Shown here: positions 24,353 through 38,063 of the stretch, in pieces
Layout of the letters: each line of letters starts with the position of its first letter
How positions within the stretch are numbered: the stretch's first letter is position 1
From: Progne subis subis
Lineage: Eukaryota > Chordata > Aves > Passeriformes > Hirundinidae
Length of the DNA stretch: 64,000 nucleotides
Assembly (NCBI GenBank): GCA_022316685.1
Contig: JAKJHU010000158.1
Location: 657,493-721,492, forward strand
Direction of reading: 5' to 3'
The notes under the pieces: model-generated
Told to the model about the DNA's origin: nothing
Seen by the model: the letters and a program-made list of their open reading frames with translations, nothing else
Database searches by the model: none
Translations under genes and position numbers: made by a program

Positions 24353-27300
24353 CAGAAGTGGATGGAGGTGTGACCCAGCCACTCCTGCACCACACACACC
24401 TCAGAGAAGGGGCTCCAAACCCAGTCTACAATCACTTTCACTCCCAGAACTGGGTCTGGTCCTACACCAACCTATAAATGTGATTTCCTGAACCTCAGTA
24501 ATGAAGGGAACACACTACACAAGGCTTGCATAGGAAAGGCTGTATCCAGCAGGTTCAAACACAGTTTTCCCAGTAATGCAGTCATTACCAACCTCTCTTC
24601 TCATTTCATTTTCATTATTACTTTTAAGGGAAAGTAATCTGGGTGTGGAAACCATTTAAAATTACACATAGGCCCTCCTGAATGAGTCAGAAGTAATGCA
24701 AACTTCAGCAGCAGCTGCTGGGACAGGCCTTGCCACCCACATTACTGAGCATGGAGATAACAGCAGTAAAAAGTGAGAAAGATCCATCACCAGTCCTCCT
24801 TGAACATGTTTCAGTCGGAAGATCTGCAAGAAGCTGATTTGCTGTAGATGGCTCTGCTTGGAAACCTGCAGCCTGTCCATGTGCAAGGTGACGATTGTTG
24901 GGGTTTTTTATACAACCAGCAAAATGCTCTCTGAAGGGGGAATGAAACAATCCCATAATTTTGTGAAGTGTCAACTCAAGTAAGTAAATGGGATTATGCT
25001 ACTAGGTGTATACTCCACAGTGCAATTTACTGAGTGCTAACAAGTGATGCCAACAGTAAGGCAATGAACAAAATAAGGTAGTGAGCAAGAGACATAAAGG
25101 TATACACATCCAGAGACTGATGGAACAATAAACATTGATCAACATACCCAGTCAGTCTGAAAGATTGGGACTGGTTCTTAATATTATAAATACTTCTCAA
25201 AATAGAAAACATATTGTACTTGAAAAGGGAAGCTGCTGTACTAGTAACCAATCAACTTAGAAAAGAAAAATCACTACAACAAAAGCTGAAATGTAGTAAG
25301 ACATCTATTGTTTAAAAATTAAACAAAAGGGATATCAACAGGTGGCACCAACCACAAGTACCAAGGAAATGCCACGGCCGCCCCCATGCCAATTAGGAAG
25401 ACCCCACTTCAGCATTCCTCAGCACATCAGATATTTCAAGACCTGGTTTGGGTTCTGTTCATTGTTTTCCACCGTAACTGTCTTCCAGTTGTTTATTAAT
25501 TTTCAAACTTCAAAAAGGAGTGATGGGAATTCCTATCTAAACCTGGTTCTTCTAAAGTAACTTCCAGCCAAGATGGGTTTGTCATGAAGCCACCAATTTA
25601 ACAGGAAGGATAAAAATCCTAAAGCCTGCCCATTCAGTGAATGCTTCATACAATTAGTAAGCAGCATGGGGGGAAAAAGCACTCAATATGGCTCCAAAAA
25701 TATGTACAGAGAGGAAAAGCTAAGCTTTCAACAGTGCTTAGCTCTCCCTACACCACACAATGCCCCTGCCACCACAGCTCCTCCTACTCAATGGCATCCA
25801 AGTGGAGAGACAAAGCTCTTAAAACAGCACTGAGACCCCAGCATGAGAAATGTGAAGATATCTCTGTTTTCTTGTTACATAAAGCTTTAGAAGACAGTTT
25901 AGGATGACAACATCACCCAGCATATGCTACATGAGAAAATTTCCAAACCCACATACAAAGCTGGTCCATGCCCAGAAGACAGCACGATCCACGTTTGCAA
26001 ATGAAGGACTGAAAAATCTTATCAAAGTACTTATCAACTTTGTTGTCTCCAGCAAGCTACAGTAATATGCTACACATTATGAGATGCTCCCTAAGCAGCA
26101 TTTCTCTGCCCCCACAAATCCTTCTGGCACATGGACGAGTGGTCACTGCCCCATGCCCAGCCAACAGCACACCAGGCTGCAGTGCCAACGTACCTGCTTC
26201 TAGAAACCACGGCAGATCAGATAATCCACGTGTTCAGTCCTGAGCAGTGATTGGAGCTGCGAAAAATGTCTGAGGGAACTGCCCTGTGAAAACAAATGAG
26301 CAGAGAATTACAGAACACACTCAGCTGAAGCCCAGAAAGATCCTTAACACACCTTCACTCCCAGTCTGCTTTAGAACACCGTCTAGGTAAATTCATAAAA
26401 CTGCACGCTTGTCTGGAGCTATTAAACACGCGAACCTTTTTATGTTTAAAGTTTTTTAAAATCAAGCTGTTCTTCAGCTGCAAGGTTTCCACCCTGACCA
26501 TGCCAATGACATTCCCAATCACTTGAGAATGAATTGCATTCAAGCTTGGCATTCTTTAGAAGCTTTCACCATAAAACCCAACTGATACATTCTGGCCTCA
26601 GCAAAGCAGCAATGGGATCTCAGCTGAATTTCTGGATGGCTGGCACTGCAGGAAGAGAGGCCAAAGGCTGCTGAAGCCATAGAGAATGCACTGTTCTATC
26701 AGATCTGGAACTGGTCTCTCCAGGTGAGGGTGAGGCAGATGTGCAGAGCCAACAGGAAAGTTTGGGCTGCCCTGTGCTTACCTCTGGCAGCTAAAGGTGC
26801 ATCCACTCCTCAGTGCCAGTTTTCCCTGCCCTTCTAACAAAGACTGTGCATTTCAAAAGCTGCAGTGTTACTCAGAAATGATTGCATTCTTCACTAAACT
26901 GTGTTAAAAGGCTAAAAGCTCCAAGCTTGTCCTGCTGCATCCAACACACTGCAAATGGACATAATTGGGTCACCTAATTAATTCTCCCTTGTTTGCCAGG
27001 CACAGGCAATGAAATTTAGTTCTCATTTATTTTTAAGATGATTCACATCACAGAATAATAAACAACAAAGATCTACATATTACAGCCAACACTGCCAGCC
27101 CAGCTTTGCCAAAGCAATAAATCTGAGTTTGAAAACACTCCCTGCCTTTCCCCAGCAGCACAGGAGGTCAGCCAGAACAGATGGGAAAGCTGTCCTGCAG
27201 GCCAGCACTGCCCTGGGTGAGGAGCCCAGGAATTCCTTCAGCTCAGCAAGGCCCAACATGTGGACTGGGCAGAGCCAGGAACGCCTGACATCCCCACCTG

Positions 27301-30300
27301 TCTCCTCCCAAGCCTCTCCTGGGCTGGGGAAGGGCTCTGCGAGGCTGGCCCTTGGCCAACCAAGCACCTTCCACTGAGGATTGAGGCTGCAGGGCCTGGC
27401 AAGGCAGGGAGGCAGAGACCAGAGGAAACCAGACATGGGTTTGAAATGAGAAGGTGTAGGTATTCTACACCTAAAACACCTGGGCTACTTTACAAGGATA
27501 TTACCTAAGAAATGTCATAGCTAAGTACTTCCCATTTCCTCACCTCTCCTTATCGTTACTTGTTCTGGAAAGTCTCTAATGGAAATAAAATCTATTTCTT
27601 CCCCAAAATGAATTAAAAGACCACAGTGTGGTCTCTTCAGTTACTGGCCCCAGACACAACAGTACGTAATGAAAAAATACCGTAACTGCAGTTAGCCTTC
27701 CCTTTTATTCTTTTTTGTTAACTAGGTTTAAAAAACATCAGCTACTGGGATTTCACTTCAAAAAAATGTAAACAGGAGAAATCTGTACCCAATCTCAGTT
27801 TAACTTGTCTGTTTTACCAACAGATGGAAACAGCTCCTCAGGAAATTCAAGCCCCAGCAAAAGGCTCAAGCAAGAACTGTTTTGACTGAACGCCTTCAGA
27901 AGAAGATTCCCACACACAGCAACTGAAATTTACAGATTTGTAACTTTATTTCCTTCACTGCCACCTACACTGGTATGAATTCAAAACCTGGAAGGAACTT
28001 CCTTGCTGGACAATGCCACAGATCAGTTCATAATTAAGAACTCCAAACTCTCCTGACTCCCCTCCTGTCATCTTTTTAAATAAAAATTTCACATCTCAAC
28101 AGGAAAAAAAAGACACACTAAAAAGAAAAATGCATTTTTATAAATTTTGCATAAAGGAAGTTACTTAAACACCTCATTCGGTTTTAAAGCCCTGCTTATT
28201 TAATGCAATGAGAAAGCAACATGAGCTTTTGTTCCTTCAAATTTCATATTCCCCCCAACACTGTAGTCCTCCATAATGCTGAAATTCCTAACCACCATAT
28301 TTTACTGGTATGGGAAAATACAAATCACAACTGAGGAATCTGCACAGTCTAAATTAAGGGGGAAGAAAATAAAAAGGCAGTAAGCTGTTGGAAAATGTAG
28401 TATTTTACATATTCAGTCTTAATAATTTAGGGTACTTAGAGCAGCCATTTGGCAAGTTCTTTAAAACCTGTCACAGCTGACTACCTCTTTAATATCTTGC
28501 AGCATTTCCAGTTACAGCCAAAAGAAACCCAACAGGAGTTAGTTCAGCCACAATGTTGTTTTTTTTTTCTTTTTGTCGAATCTGACTGGTTCTGTTCAAG
28601 GCAGTTAAAACTCTCAATTAATGGGATAGGATTATAAAGCTCAGATATGGAGTTATGGTGAATAAACCCGAGCACTGCAGGTTCCCTTTGCTCTACACAA
28701 GTGCAGTTCAGAGCAGCAGGAAGGGTCCCTTTGACTCTCTGATATCATTATCCAAGGTTAAGCCATTCCCCTCCACAGTTCCACCACGGAGCACTTCAGT
28801 GCTTCAACGTGGTCATACTGGGAAGCTTGGAAGTGCAAGGGGATGCTGCCCCTAATTTAAGCCTTGTCAATTTTCAAATGACATTTTTCAGAGAACAGTT
28901 AGAGCCCGAAAAACCTTCCAAGCTGGAGCCTGAAACCTGAAGTCAGGAACCAGAGTCTGCAAAAACCCTGCTACAAATTTTCCTCTAATTCATTCTGACT
29001 CATGACCTTCAGTCACAGGCAGCTGGAGACTGGATTAATTCCCTTCTCCAGAGGGATACAATGAAGAATTCATAACAGCTACCTATTTATAGGTGAACAG
29101 TAAGAACTGAAATATTTAATACAGAGGTTTTTTTGTCTTCATTTCTGTGTTCAGTGCTACCTTTTAGCTGACTTCAGAATCTGAACCCCAGTGTCAGATT
29201 TAGGTCAATTTACTGCTGGAACTCCCGTGGTAGGTTCACATCTCTTAAATGCTAGATTTAAATTTTTAACGAAACACCACAGTCCTCCTTCTCAAAGGAA
29301 GCTAGGAAACAGCCCCACACATTGCCATTTATTCATGAAACATTTATGAACACAAGCAGGGGTTTTTCTCCCCAGTGCTGGATCACCTTTCAGAGCTTCA
29401 AAACGGATTTCAAAAGTAGCAATGAAGTTCATTCCATAGAGCTTCCCAATATACCAAAACAGTTCTCACATCAATGCTCAAGCTGACTTAAAAAATAAAT
29501 TTAAAAAATCCTACTATCATAATCACCACTGTCATGAAATTAAAATTTGCCTCCTGACCTTCAGGCACACACAAACCAGATGATTTCCTCTCCCTTCTCT
29601 CAAGGAGAAGACACCTCTCTCATCTCATAGTTAAAAGAGGTAGCAGAGGTTTTAGGTAGTTCACGCCAGTCAATTTGAAGCCTCTGAAATTAAATGTAGT
29701 AACAGCAACAAAACCTGAAAAAAAGCCTTTCATTTCACAAAGGTATTCACACTTCAAAGATGAATGTGTCAAAAATTCTTTAAAAAGTAACAACACTTTA
29801 TAAGCAGCAGTTTATACACAAATTACATCCCAGTCCAAGAGACAATTCCAGCAGAATGTTCCACTACTTTACTCACGATGGTCACCAACAGCTGGATGGA
29901 CAGTGCTGCTCTCCCAGTCAGGGGCATCTTTCACAGAGGCTCAGGCACCTCTTCTCACTATTTAAAACAAAGCTACAAATCTTCTAGGCAGGAAATTAGG
30001 CACTAATGACAGATAGCCAAGGATTTAACTACCAGGTATCCCACTGAAGAATCACTGCTGTAAAAAGTGCTCAGCATCCATCGCTAAAATAGAACAGTAC
30101 AGCAAAGCTTTGTATGGATCAATCTGTAAATATCTTATTTCAGAAACAGAAAATGAAGTTTCCAGCGCACAGACCTAAACTTGAGATGCCTTTTCTTGTC
30201 TCTGAGAAATTAGCTCTATTCTCATAGTTTAATATTAACTTGGAACATAAACTAGTGAAAAAATGGAGCACTGATAATAGGTAAAGATTATCAACTCCTT

Positions 30301-31130
30301 ACAGGAATCAACAAATGCTTTTCAGTGTATCCATTTTATATGGTTGGCATGCCATGCATTGTACAAATCCGTACCCATGGAACTCTTGTGAGCTGTGCCA
30401 CTTTTTGACTATTAACTATTGACACCAATGACAGTCCCCAGGTCTGTTCTGTGGTCAGAACCTCAGCCAAGGCCAATTCCCAAGCATGCACAAGGAATAT
30501 TGGGACCATTAATTGTGGTCACACCGATCAGCTTTGTGACCAAAGCCACGTTCTCAAAGCAGCTCTGCACAAACACCGGACTTGGGATTCCCTGAGCACT
30601 TACAGACCTTTGGCAGTAAATCTGGGGTTTGCTGAAGAGGGACTTTCACAATTGAGAAGCCAAAGTCAACAGGGCAAAAATTAACAATACACAGGACACA
30701 AACACCCTGCACTCATGAAATATAACCACTGATAAAGAGTAATGTGATGGTAAAAGCAAGATACTGGTTCACTCTTCATCAGGAACCTGAAGTAAGCCTC
30801 CACCACACAGTACAATGCCAAAACTGATGCAGGTATGTGCGTGTGCCCAAGGTGCAGGATGTTTTTTCTGCCTCTTCAGCAATTCTCAAGTGACTTCAAA
30901 TGGCACAGGAAACCGAAACACGCACGAGGACAGTCGGAATTACCAGCACTGCTAATGGTGAAGAACTTCAATATTTGGTATGTTGCCAACCAGTTTCATT
31001 AACAGTTTATTCATATTCAGATATTTGATATTAAACTGCATCTAGTGCAAAAATCTGACGCTTCAGGCAATTTAACAAAAAGGCAAGTGACACTATTAAC
31101 TATTCATAAACGAAAAGAGAACAGTCTAAA

Positions 31131-31250
31131 ATCACAGAATCAAAACGGTTGAGATTAGAGGGACCAGAGTGGCTCATCTGGTCCACCCTCCCTGCTCCAG
31201 CAAGGTCATCCTGGAGCACAAACCCTTCAGAACAGGCAAAATCCTAATTG
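31131..31250 (-). mobile_element. CR1 LINE 3'-end fragment
   Basis: The phrases ATCACAGAATCA, GGTTGAGATTAGAGGGACC and TCATCTGGTCCA followed by CCTGCTCCAGCAAGGTCATCC are the reverse complement of the CR1 3' end. The copy is short and truncated, and lies in the sense direction of CTNNBIP1. Confidence 0.75.
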
Positions 31251-34200
31251 ACAACAGGAAAAATTCTAGTAAGTGTCTGTAAGCAGTTAAAATAACAATG
31301 ACATTGAATTTCAATTCACAATCATACAGCAAAAGCCTCCAAAGACCAGAAGTGCAATTTCTGGAGTTGAGCTCCCTGTGATGGGGTGACCAAGCACACA
31401 GTGCTGGGTGCATTTAACCTGAGATGGCGAGAGCACAAGTGGTGGCACAGAAAGGCTTTCTCTCCACCCTGTGTGGATGTATACACATATTTATATATAG
31501 ATATTTATAGGCATCAACACAGGATCTACAGCTAGCCAGGTATTAGTGAGAGCTCTCTAATTTTTACTGACATCTGAACATACTTACTGTCAGGTCACAA
31601 ATATTTCACACTGCAAATGCCAATAAATCTTTTACAGTAGAAATATGATGGCTGACTAGATTTTTTTGAAGCAATTAAAATGTGAGCTGTTATTACGTTG
31701 GTGACTGCTTAGCATTTTAGTATTTTGCAACAGTGTATCAAAGTATATTCCTAGGACCAGAGACTCTCAGATTAATAGCTCTTTACTACCAAAATTGTGT
31801 AACCATTGGACAACAACATGAAATAGTGTTCTGGCCTCCCACATCAATAAAATTTGCTGTAATATATGACAAACACAGCCCTTATGACACCTACTTATCT
31901 TGCCTCTTCAGGAAAAAAAACCCAAAATTTCTCTGCTGGTTTCCCCATGGATGCTCTGAATAACAAAAAAAGCAAAGCAGAGGTTTCAGTTCTGAATCAA
32001 GGTTTAATTTTCAAAACCATTTAAAGAGATCTATTATTAACAGCTCTTGCTGTGAGCTGAACTAAGAATTAATGGCTCTTGTCTAATATGGCTACATGCC
32101 CCCATCACCTCTTTGGCTCTAACCACAACACAAACTCTGCCCCCTCGGTGATCAGCAGTGTCTCTGGGTAACATGGGCCAGAGATTCTGCTAAGATCTTC
32201 ATCAAATAATAACCCATGAGACTTTTCCTGGATAGTGTTCCACTGATTGGTCTCAGTAGAGTATGCCAAGTATGCCAGGCTCTCTCTTCTCTGAAGTAGA
32301 AACAAAAAACACAAGAAAAGGATTTTTTGTACCTTTCTTAGGTCACCAAACAAGACTGTGCTGTGAAGGTATCTGATGGAGAGTGTAGGAAGGAAGGGAA
32401 AAAGTCCCTGTTAGTTTTAAGAGAGGACTTTTAACGTTTACTAGTTTAAACCAAATTCCTAATTACACACCAATTTTACCATGGACATTTTGATTTCCCC
32501 ATGTTTTAGCCAAGTAGAACTGCAAGGAAGGAAATCTTGCCTTCGAGAGACTTCCTACTTCTCAGGAAAATGGATGCAATTTCCTTCCTGCCTAGCCACA
32601 ATTCTGAAGTTACCTTAATTACAGGAGCTTGTGACCTAAAGCTGCCTGAGGTCAGGGGTCTGACAGCTGCAGTCCCCTCACCCTGAAGAGACACACGTAG
32701 GCTGCAGGGAAAGAACCCAGGGACTGCAGAGCCTGAAGGGTTCCAGTCCCCATCGGTTCTGGGACTGATTAACTCCTGAGCACAATGGAAGAATCACAGG
32801 CAAGACAGAACACACATATGCTAAAGGCAACCATATGTAAAAATATTAATTTAGATTAATCAAACTCCAGTACATAACAATAGTAACAACAGGAGTTAGC
32901 CCAGAGACCATTCACAACAATGCTCGAGAGTGGCTGACTCTTAACACAAGTTAAAAGCACTGCAAGAACCCAGAGCACTTCAGGACCTCAGTCCTCCCGA
33001 GAGCAGGGCTGCACACAGCCACCAACAATTTAAGGCAGAGTGGGCAAAGAGACTGACTGGAAATGCAGCCAGATTTCTGCAGCTCCCAACCCATAGGCAC
33101 AGTTAGATACACCTCTATCATGGTTAGCTGCTCAACAAAAGGAAGGAGCTGATAGCAGGTACATCTAAAACAGAGCACAGAAACGAATACATGAAAAACA
33201 AGGGGCCAAAACTGCAGTGCCTCGTGTGCTATTTCACATGCAGTACGTTAAATAAAGATTAAAACGTATTTTGTAAAAGTTAGTGAACTCAGAACCTTGA
33301 CAGTGAAACGGTAAGAGAATGGTTGCAGTCTGATGTGAATTGTGAAAGGCTTGTTTTACCAAGTTCACAGTAGCTGCTGACCAAGATTTCAGCAATAACA
33401 GTTCTGTTTAGCAAAACGTGATGTTTCTGACCTCTGAAGTTAAGCAAAACCTTTCACGAATTCCACATAAACCAACGAGTATTATTTGGCATCTACAGAC
33501 ATTCCTGAAAAAAGGCAGCTAAGAAGACGTGAATGCTCCCATTTTTCTCAATTTGGCATCAACTCTTAAAGTTAATTATAAGTGTTATTGCTGATTGGTT
33601 TTGCATAAACATTCAGTTAACTGTGCTTATCTTGAAGTCTGATATTGCCTGCCCTGACCAACTGAACAAGCTACCAAGGCACAAAGAAATTTCCAGTTTT
33701 CCACATAAGATCCAGCACACTCAGAGTTAGGAAACTCCATTAAAATTACATTAATATGGCAACAGGCACCAGAGATCCCTGCAGCTGTACCATCCCCTCC
33801 TCAGTTTTACAAAAATCCCTCCTGCAGTAGTATACCTTGTTTCAGGATTTATATCCCTCTTTTACAGCAACTCTGCTGCAAAAATTTAGGTCACATTTCC
33901 TTTAAGGGTGTACGTCCATGTGTACTTATTTAAAGCTCAAGGAAATTAATTAAAAGCTCCTCACTGACTTCACTGTGCATTGAATCAGGACCTGGATGAG
34001 TTCAGAGGCAAAACAATTACACTTTAATTAAACATCTCCACCTTCATGTGAAGTAGTCAGCTAATTTCATGTAAGGATAAACTGACTCAGAACGTTTCTG
34101 AGCTTGGTCATGGTCATAAACAGAGCTGATCACTTAAGCTTGTTTCCAAAATATGTTTCCATATTTTTTAGCTGCCCTTATAACACAGAAAATGGACTTG

Positions 34201-35381
34201 CTGAAAAAATCAAATAAATTCTCGGTCTGTGTATCTGCATGGAACAAAACACAATGTCCTGAGACAAGTGGAATGGTTGTACAAATTTACTGACTCCATC
34301 TCTGTTCCCTGATCAGTAAAGCATTTAGTCAGTCACAGGAATTCCAATAATGCAAGAAGTTGAAATTATTAGGGTTTGTTTTGGAGATTTTTAGGCTGTT
34401 TTGTTTGGTTTTAAATAGCATTAATAATTATACCTCTATTATTTTTGAAAACAGAAATAGGCTTCACAGATTTGATACTTGTAAAACCTTGCATGTATTT
34501 ACTGCAAAGCAAGAAGAATGACTCTACTTTCTCAATTCAGACTGGCATTTAAACCATACAGAAGCTCTGTAACATTCTGTCAGATCACCAGCAGTGAGCA
34601 GAAACAAGAGTGAGTTTTCCCCACTCTTTTGAGCATTGGTTATATAATGCTTCCTCAACACGAAGGCTGAAAATAAATCTGAGAGGATTTTGCTGTCTTC
34701 CCACCTGGATGTCAAGAGAAATCCTGAAAGCACTTTTCTGCCCTGTGTAACTTTTCCATAACTTGCTGCAAGGCTTACAATGAACAAAAAGAGAAAACTG
34801 CTTTAAAGCAGATTTGTGTCCAATGCATTACCAATTAAGTTTTCCAAAATGTCCTTTGCTCCTGCATATGTTCAGTCCTACACACTTCATAGATTTATTA
34901 TTTCTGTGTACCACATCAACTAAGACAGCATACAAATCCCCAACAACTCTAAATTATACTGAGGGAGCTGTCAGTTTCTACCAAGATGCCAAAGGTACAA
35001 TAACTGATGATGCTTTTTCAGCTAAGGGCAAAGTGAAGCAACAGAAATGTATCTGAAATACACCTGTCACCATTTTCCAGATAAATCTGTTTGTCAAGGT
35101 AAAAGTAGCTTTGTAGCTTGGTAAGAAAACCAGCCTGTATTTTTAGAAGTAGTAATACGTAGCTTTCTGTATGCTCCCTCACCTTGAATACCTGTACTTC
35201 CAAAATAAACCCGCTGAAGTACACGTGTAGCCTCGTTTTTTCACCATTTACATAGAAATTCTCCTTCAGCAGGCTATTTCACACCACACATGAACTACAA
35301 AAATAACCAAGGCCAAAAGAAATTGTAAGCTTACAAGTTCAGCAGCCAAAAAAACCAAAAAACAACAAAAAAAACCCCAAC

Positions 35382-35416
<35 letters not shown>
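35382..35416. repeat. (TA)n(GA)n microsatellite
   Basis: About eight TA units pass directly into about ten AG units, preceded by an A-rich run. It lies about 600 bp downstream of the CTNNBIP1 promoter island in gene sense. Confidence 0.95.
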
Positions 35417-35969
35417 TGTAGGATTTTGTAAACGTATTTAAAAATATGTTCTTAAATACTCTTTAAACATGCCTCTCACCATGCAGGAGCCAGCTTAGAC
35501 TAGGACTGTGAACTAGCACACCTAACTCGCCTCCAAAGTCTGCTGGAGTTTGGCGTTTTGTTTCTTTTTTTAAATCCTCACATCTGCAGAATGTCTTATG
35601 CTCAGCGCACAGAGCATCAAAGCTCATCCTGTTCAACATGCCAAGATGAGGAATAGACAAATAAAAGATGATATACAACAGAGCAAAGTATTCTCTTCTT
35701 GAAGAGAAAGCAAACCCGAGTCTGAAAGGCAAATACGCCCTGATGGATCACATGTGGCTGCTGAGCAGAACCGAGGACCGCGTCTCATCTGTCTCTGGAG
35801 CACCAATACATTCTGATCCCGCGGGTGATGCTGTCCCGCTCTCACGCATCTTCCCAACAGGTAAAAAACTAACGTGTGCCAAGAAATACCGTCCGTGTCA
35901 CCTGAAAGTTACCGAGTGCTGCCTCGGAGGCTCTAGAAACACCATTTTTAGCCAAGGCAGATTACCCCC

Positions 35970-36900
35970 GAGGGAAGCTCTTTACTAAACACTGTCCGAG
36001 GCGTTTTCCCAGGCGAGGGCCGGGATGCCGAGAGCACCGCGGGCACACGGCGCTGTCCCGAGCCGGCCGGGCAGAGCCAGCCTCGGGGACCCGCGGCACC
36101 TGCCGTCCCTCCCCCGGCTCCAGCGCGCTCGGGGCAGCTCCACCGGGAACGACTTCACCTGCCACGGCCGCGCAGCCGTGCCCGGGGCGGGACACCGCGG
36201 AACGGGGCGGCTCCTGACGTAAGGGGCGACGCCAGAAAATTCCGAAGGCACCTCCCGTACCTGTGGCGGGGGCCAGGGCCTGCCGGGGGCCGGGGAGCGC
36301 GGAGCGGGGAGGCCCGGCCGGGGGAGCGCCTTTGTTCGCGGCCGCGCACAAAGGGCACCGCGCTCACCTGCTGCGGGGCCCGCGGCCCCGGCGCTCCGGC
36401 GGCTCGGGCGGCGGCGGGGCGCGCTCGGCACGGGCGGGCGACAGCGGCGGAGAGCGGCGGAGCCGAGCGGAGCCTCCTCCTCCTCCGCCGTGACTCACCG
36501 CCGCGGCCCGAGGGAGGTGCCTGGGCGGCTCCGGGGGAGGGACCCGCCGCGTCCCGGCGCCCAGGGCAGCGGCGGCGCCGCAGGCAGCACCGAGAGCCGG
36601 CCGGGAGGAAGGGGCGGGGACGCGGGGCAGGGCCGGGGAAGGGGAAGGGGAAGGAAAAGGGGAAGGGGGCAGCGCTGGCCGGGCCCGGCTGTGCCCGCAG
36701 CACCCCGCGGGGCCGAGGGCTGTCCGCGGACACAGACCGGCACGCTCTCACCTGACACACACCCTCCGGAGCGGCCGAGCTGCCCCTCCCGCTGCTGCGC
36801 TGCGGCCGCCAGAGCCGGCAGATATCCATCCCGGCAGGGCGCGGGGCCGCTGCTCCGTAACGCTGCGCTAAGAAAGTTAGAGACACCGCAACATCCGGTA
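35970..36900. promoter_or_regulatory. CTNNBIP1: CpG island, probable CTNNBIP1 promoter and 5' exon(s)
   Basis: This is a dense CpG block placed where the minus-strand CTNNBIP1 transcript should begin. Several minus-strand donors could end a noncoding first exon: CAG/GTGAGAG (exon end 36752), GCG/GTGAGT (36499), CAG/GTGAGCG (36368) and CAG/GTACGG (36261). A CRE-like TGACGTAA is at 36215-36222. A purine-rich GGGGAA ladder (about 36598-36672) has G-quadruplex potential. The first exon in use cannot be chosen without transcript data. Confidence 0.8.
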
Positions 36901-37981
36901 CAGCTTAGGCTAATTCTGCCAGTACAGAAAATGCCGGCCTCCGACTAGAATAAATGGTCATTTGGTCATTGAAGCACTCAAAATTAAAGTAATGCTTCGC
37001 TTACATTGACTGAAGAAGCATAAAACCCCAGTGAACGCAGAGGAATTAATTAAAACTAAAAACCAAAGAAGGTAGAAGGCACCAAAGGCCCTTCACCGTG
37101 CTCCATCACTCATCTGCGTTACGGTTTCCCACCAGGTTAACAGTAACCCTGCTTCCTTACAGGGTGCATTGGCGAAGCCAGCAAGGTAAGGACAAAATTT
37201 CTGGAGATAAAAATGCTTTGTGGACCAAGTGTTATTTAGTAAAATGCATCTGTTTTCTTCTCGGTACTAAACTTAATTGCATAAAGATAGTCACAGTAAT
37301 GAAATAGGTGGCACTTCCTTTAACAGCTTGATACTTAATGACATCAAAGCCCGGTGCCACTGAAATCCAAACCCCACTGCCAGCTAATGAAGGGCTTAAC
37401 ATGAAAGCCTCTGGAAAAGTGCAAACCCAAGCCGCTGACAGGAACAGGAATGGTGCAAATGTGCTGGGATCTAAGATCACTGGCACATACCCACAGCACA
37501 GCAGGCAGTAATGATTATTAATTATTTAAGAAAAGAACATAAGAGCTCCAGCATAAGCTGAAAAAAATATGCAGAAGCATTGCACTGGGATCCTCCAGTT
37601 GGATTACTGTTAATTAGCACAGTACATGAGTCTGAGGGAAAGATCTAAAAGCATCTTATGCTAGTGGGAGCATATAATTAAGCCATCATTTGCATCCTTG
37701 CAATAGTTTGAATTTCCTTACTGATAACATCATGGGCACAACACCATTTTATGACTAAGTACTGTCTAGCTCTCCTAATTCAGCTGACTGACTGTACAGC
37801 AGTGCAATGCAAACTTACAGATCATCAGTTTAACATCCCACATTTATTTAGAAATGGTTTCAGCAGGGAGAGATACCATACGGCTTCCTCTAGCCTAGAA
37901 TTTTAGGTTTATTTTCTTAAAATTGAGCTCCTGCCCTACCTTAGTTTATTCCCTTCAAGCTTCCTGAGATGTTCAGCTATC

Positions 37982-38063
37982 AAGCAAGGTGACATCTTGC
38001 CATCAGTCACTTGTATCATCATAAGCAAGGTGACATCTTGCCATCAGTCACTTGTATCATCAT
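37982..38063. repeat. Perfect 41-bp tandem duplication
   Basis: Positions 37982-38022 are repeated without a mismatch at 38023-38063 (unit begins AAGCAAGGTGACATCTTGCC). The identity suggests a recent duplication or an assembly artefact. Confidence 0.95.

Larger units (their letters stand above)
23121..36260 (-). other. CTNNBIP1: CTNNBIP1 5' UTR intron (long)
   Basis: About 13 kb lie between the promoter CpG island and the first coding exon. The stretch contains CR1 fragments near 24.06-24.35 and 31.13-31.25 kb and a TA/GA microsatellite at 35.38 kb. No coding exon was recognised. A further small noncoding 5' exon could be present and would not be visible by eye. Confidence 0.7.

Noticed and set aside
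36155..36886. 243-codon minus-strand open frame in CTNNBIP1 promoter
   Set aside because: Arg/Pro/Ala-rich, no homology, inside a CpG island where the transcript is expected to be noncoding 5' UTR.
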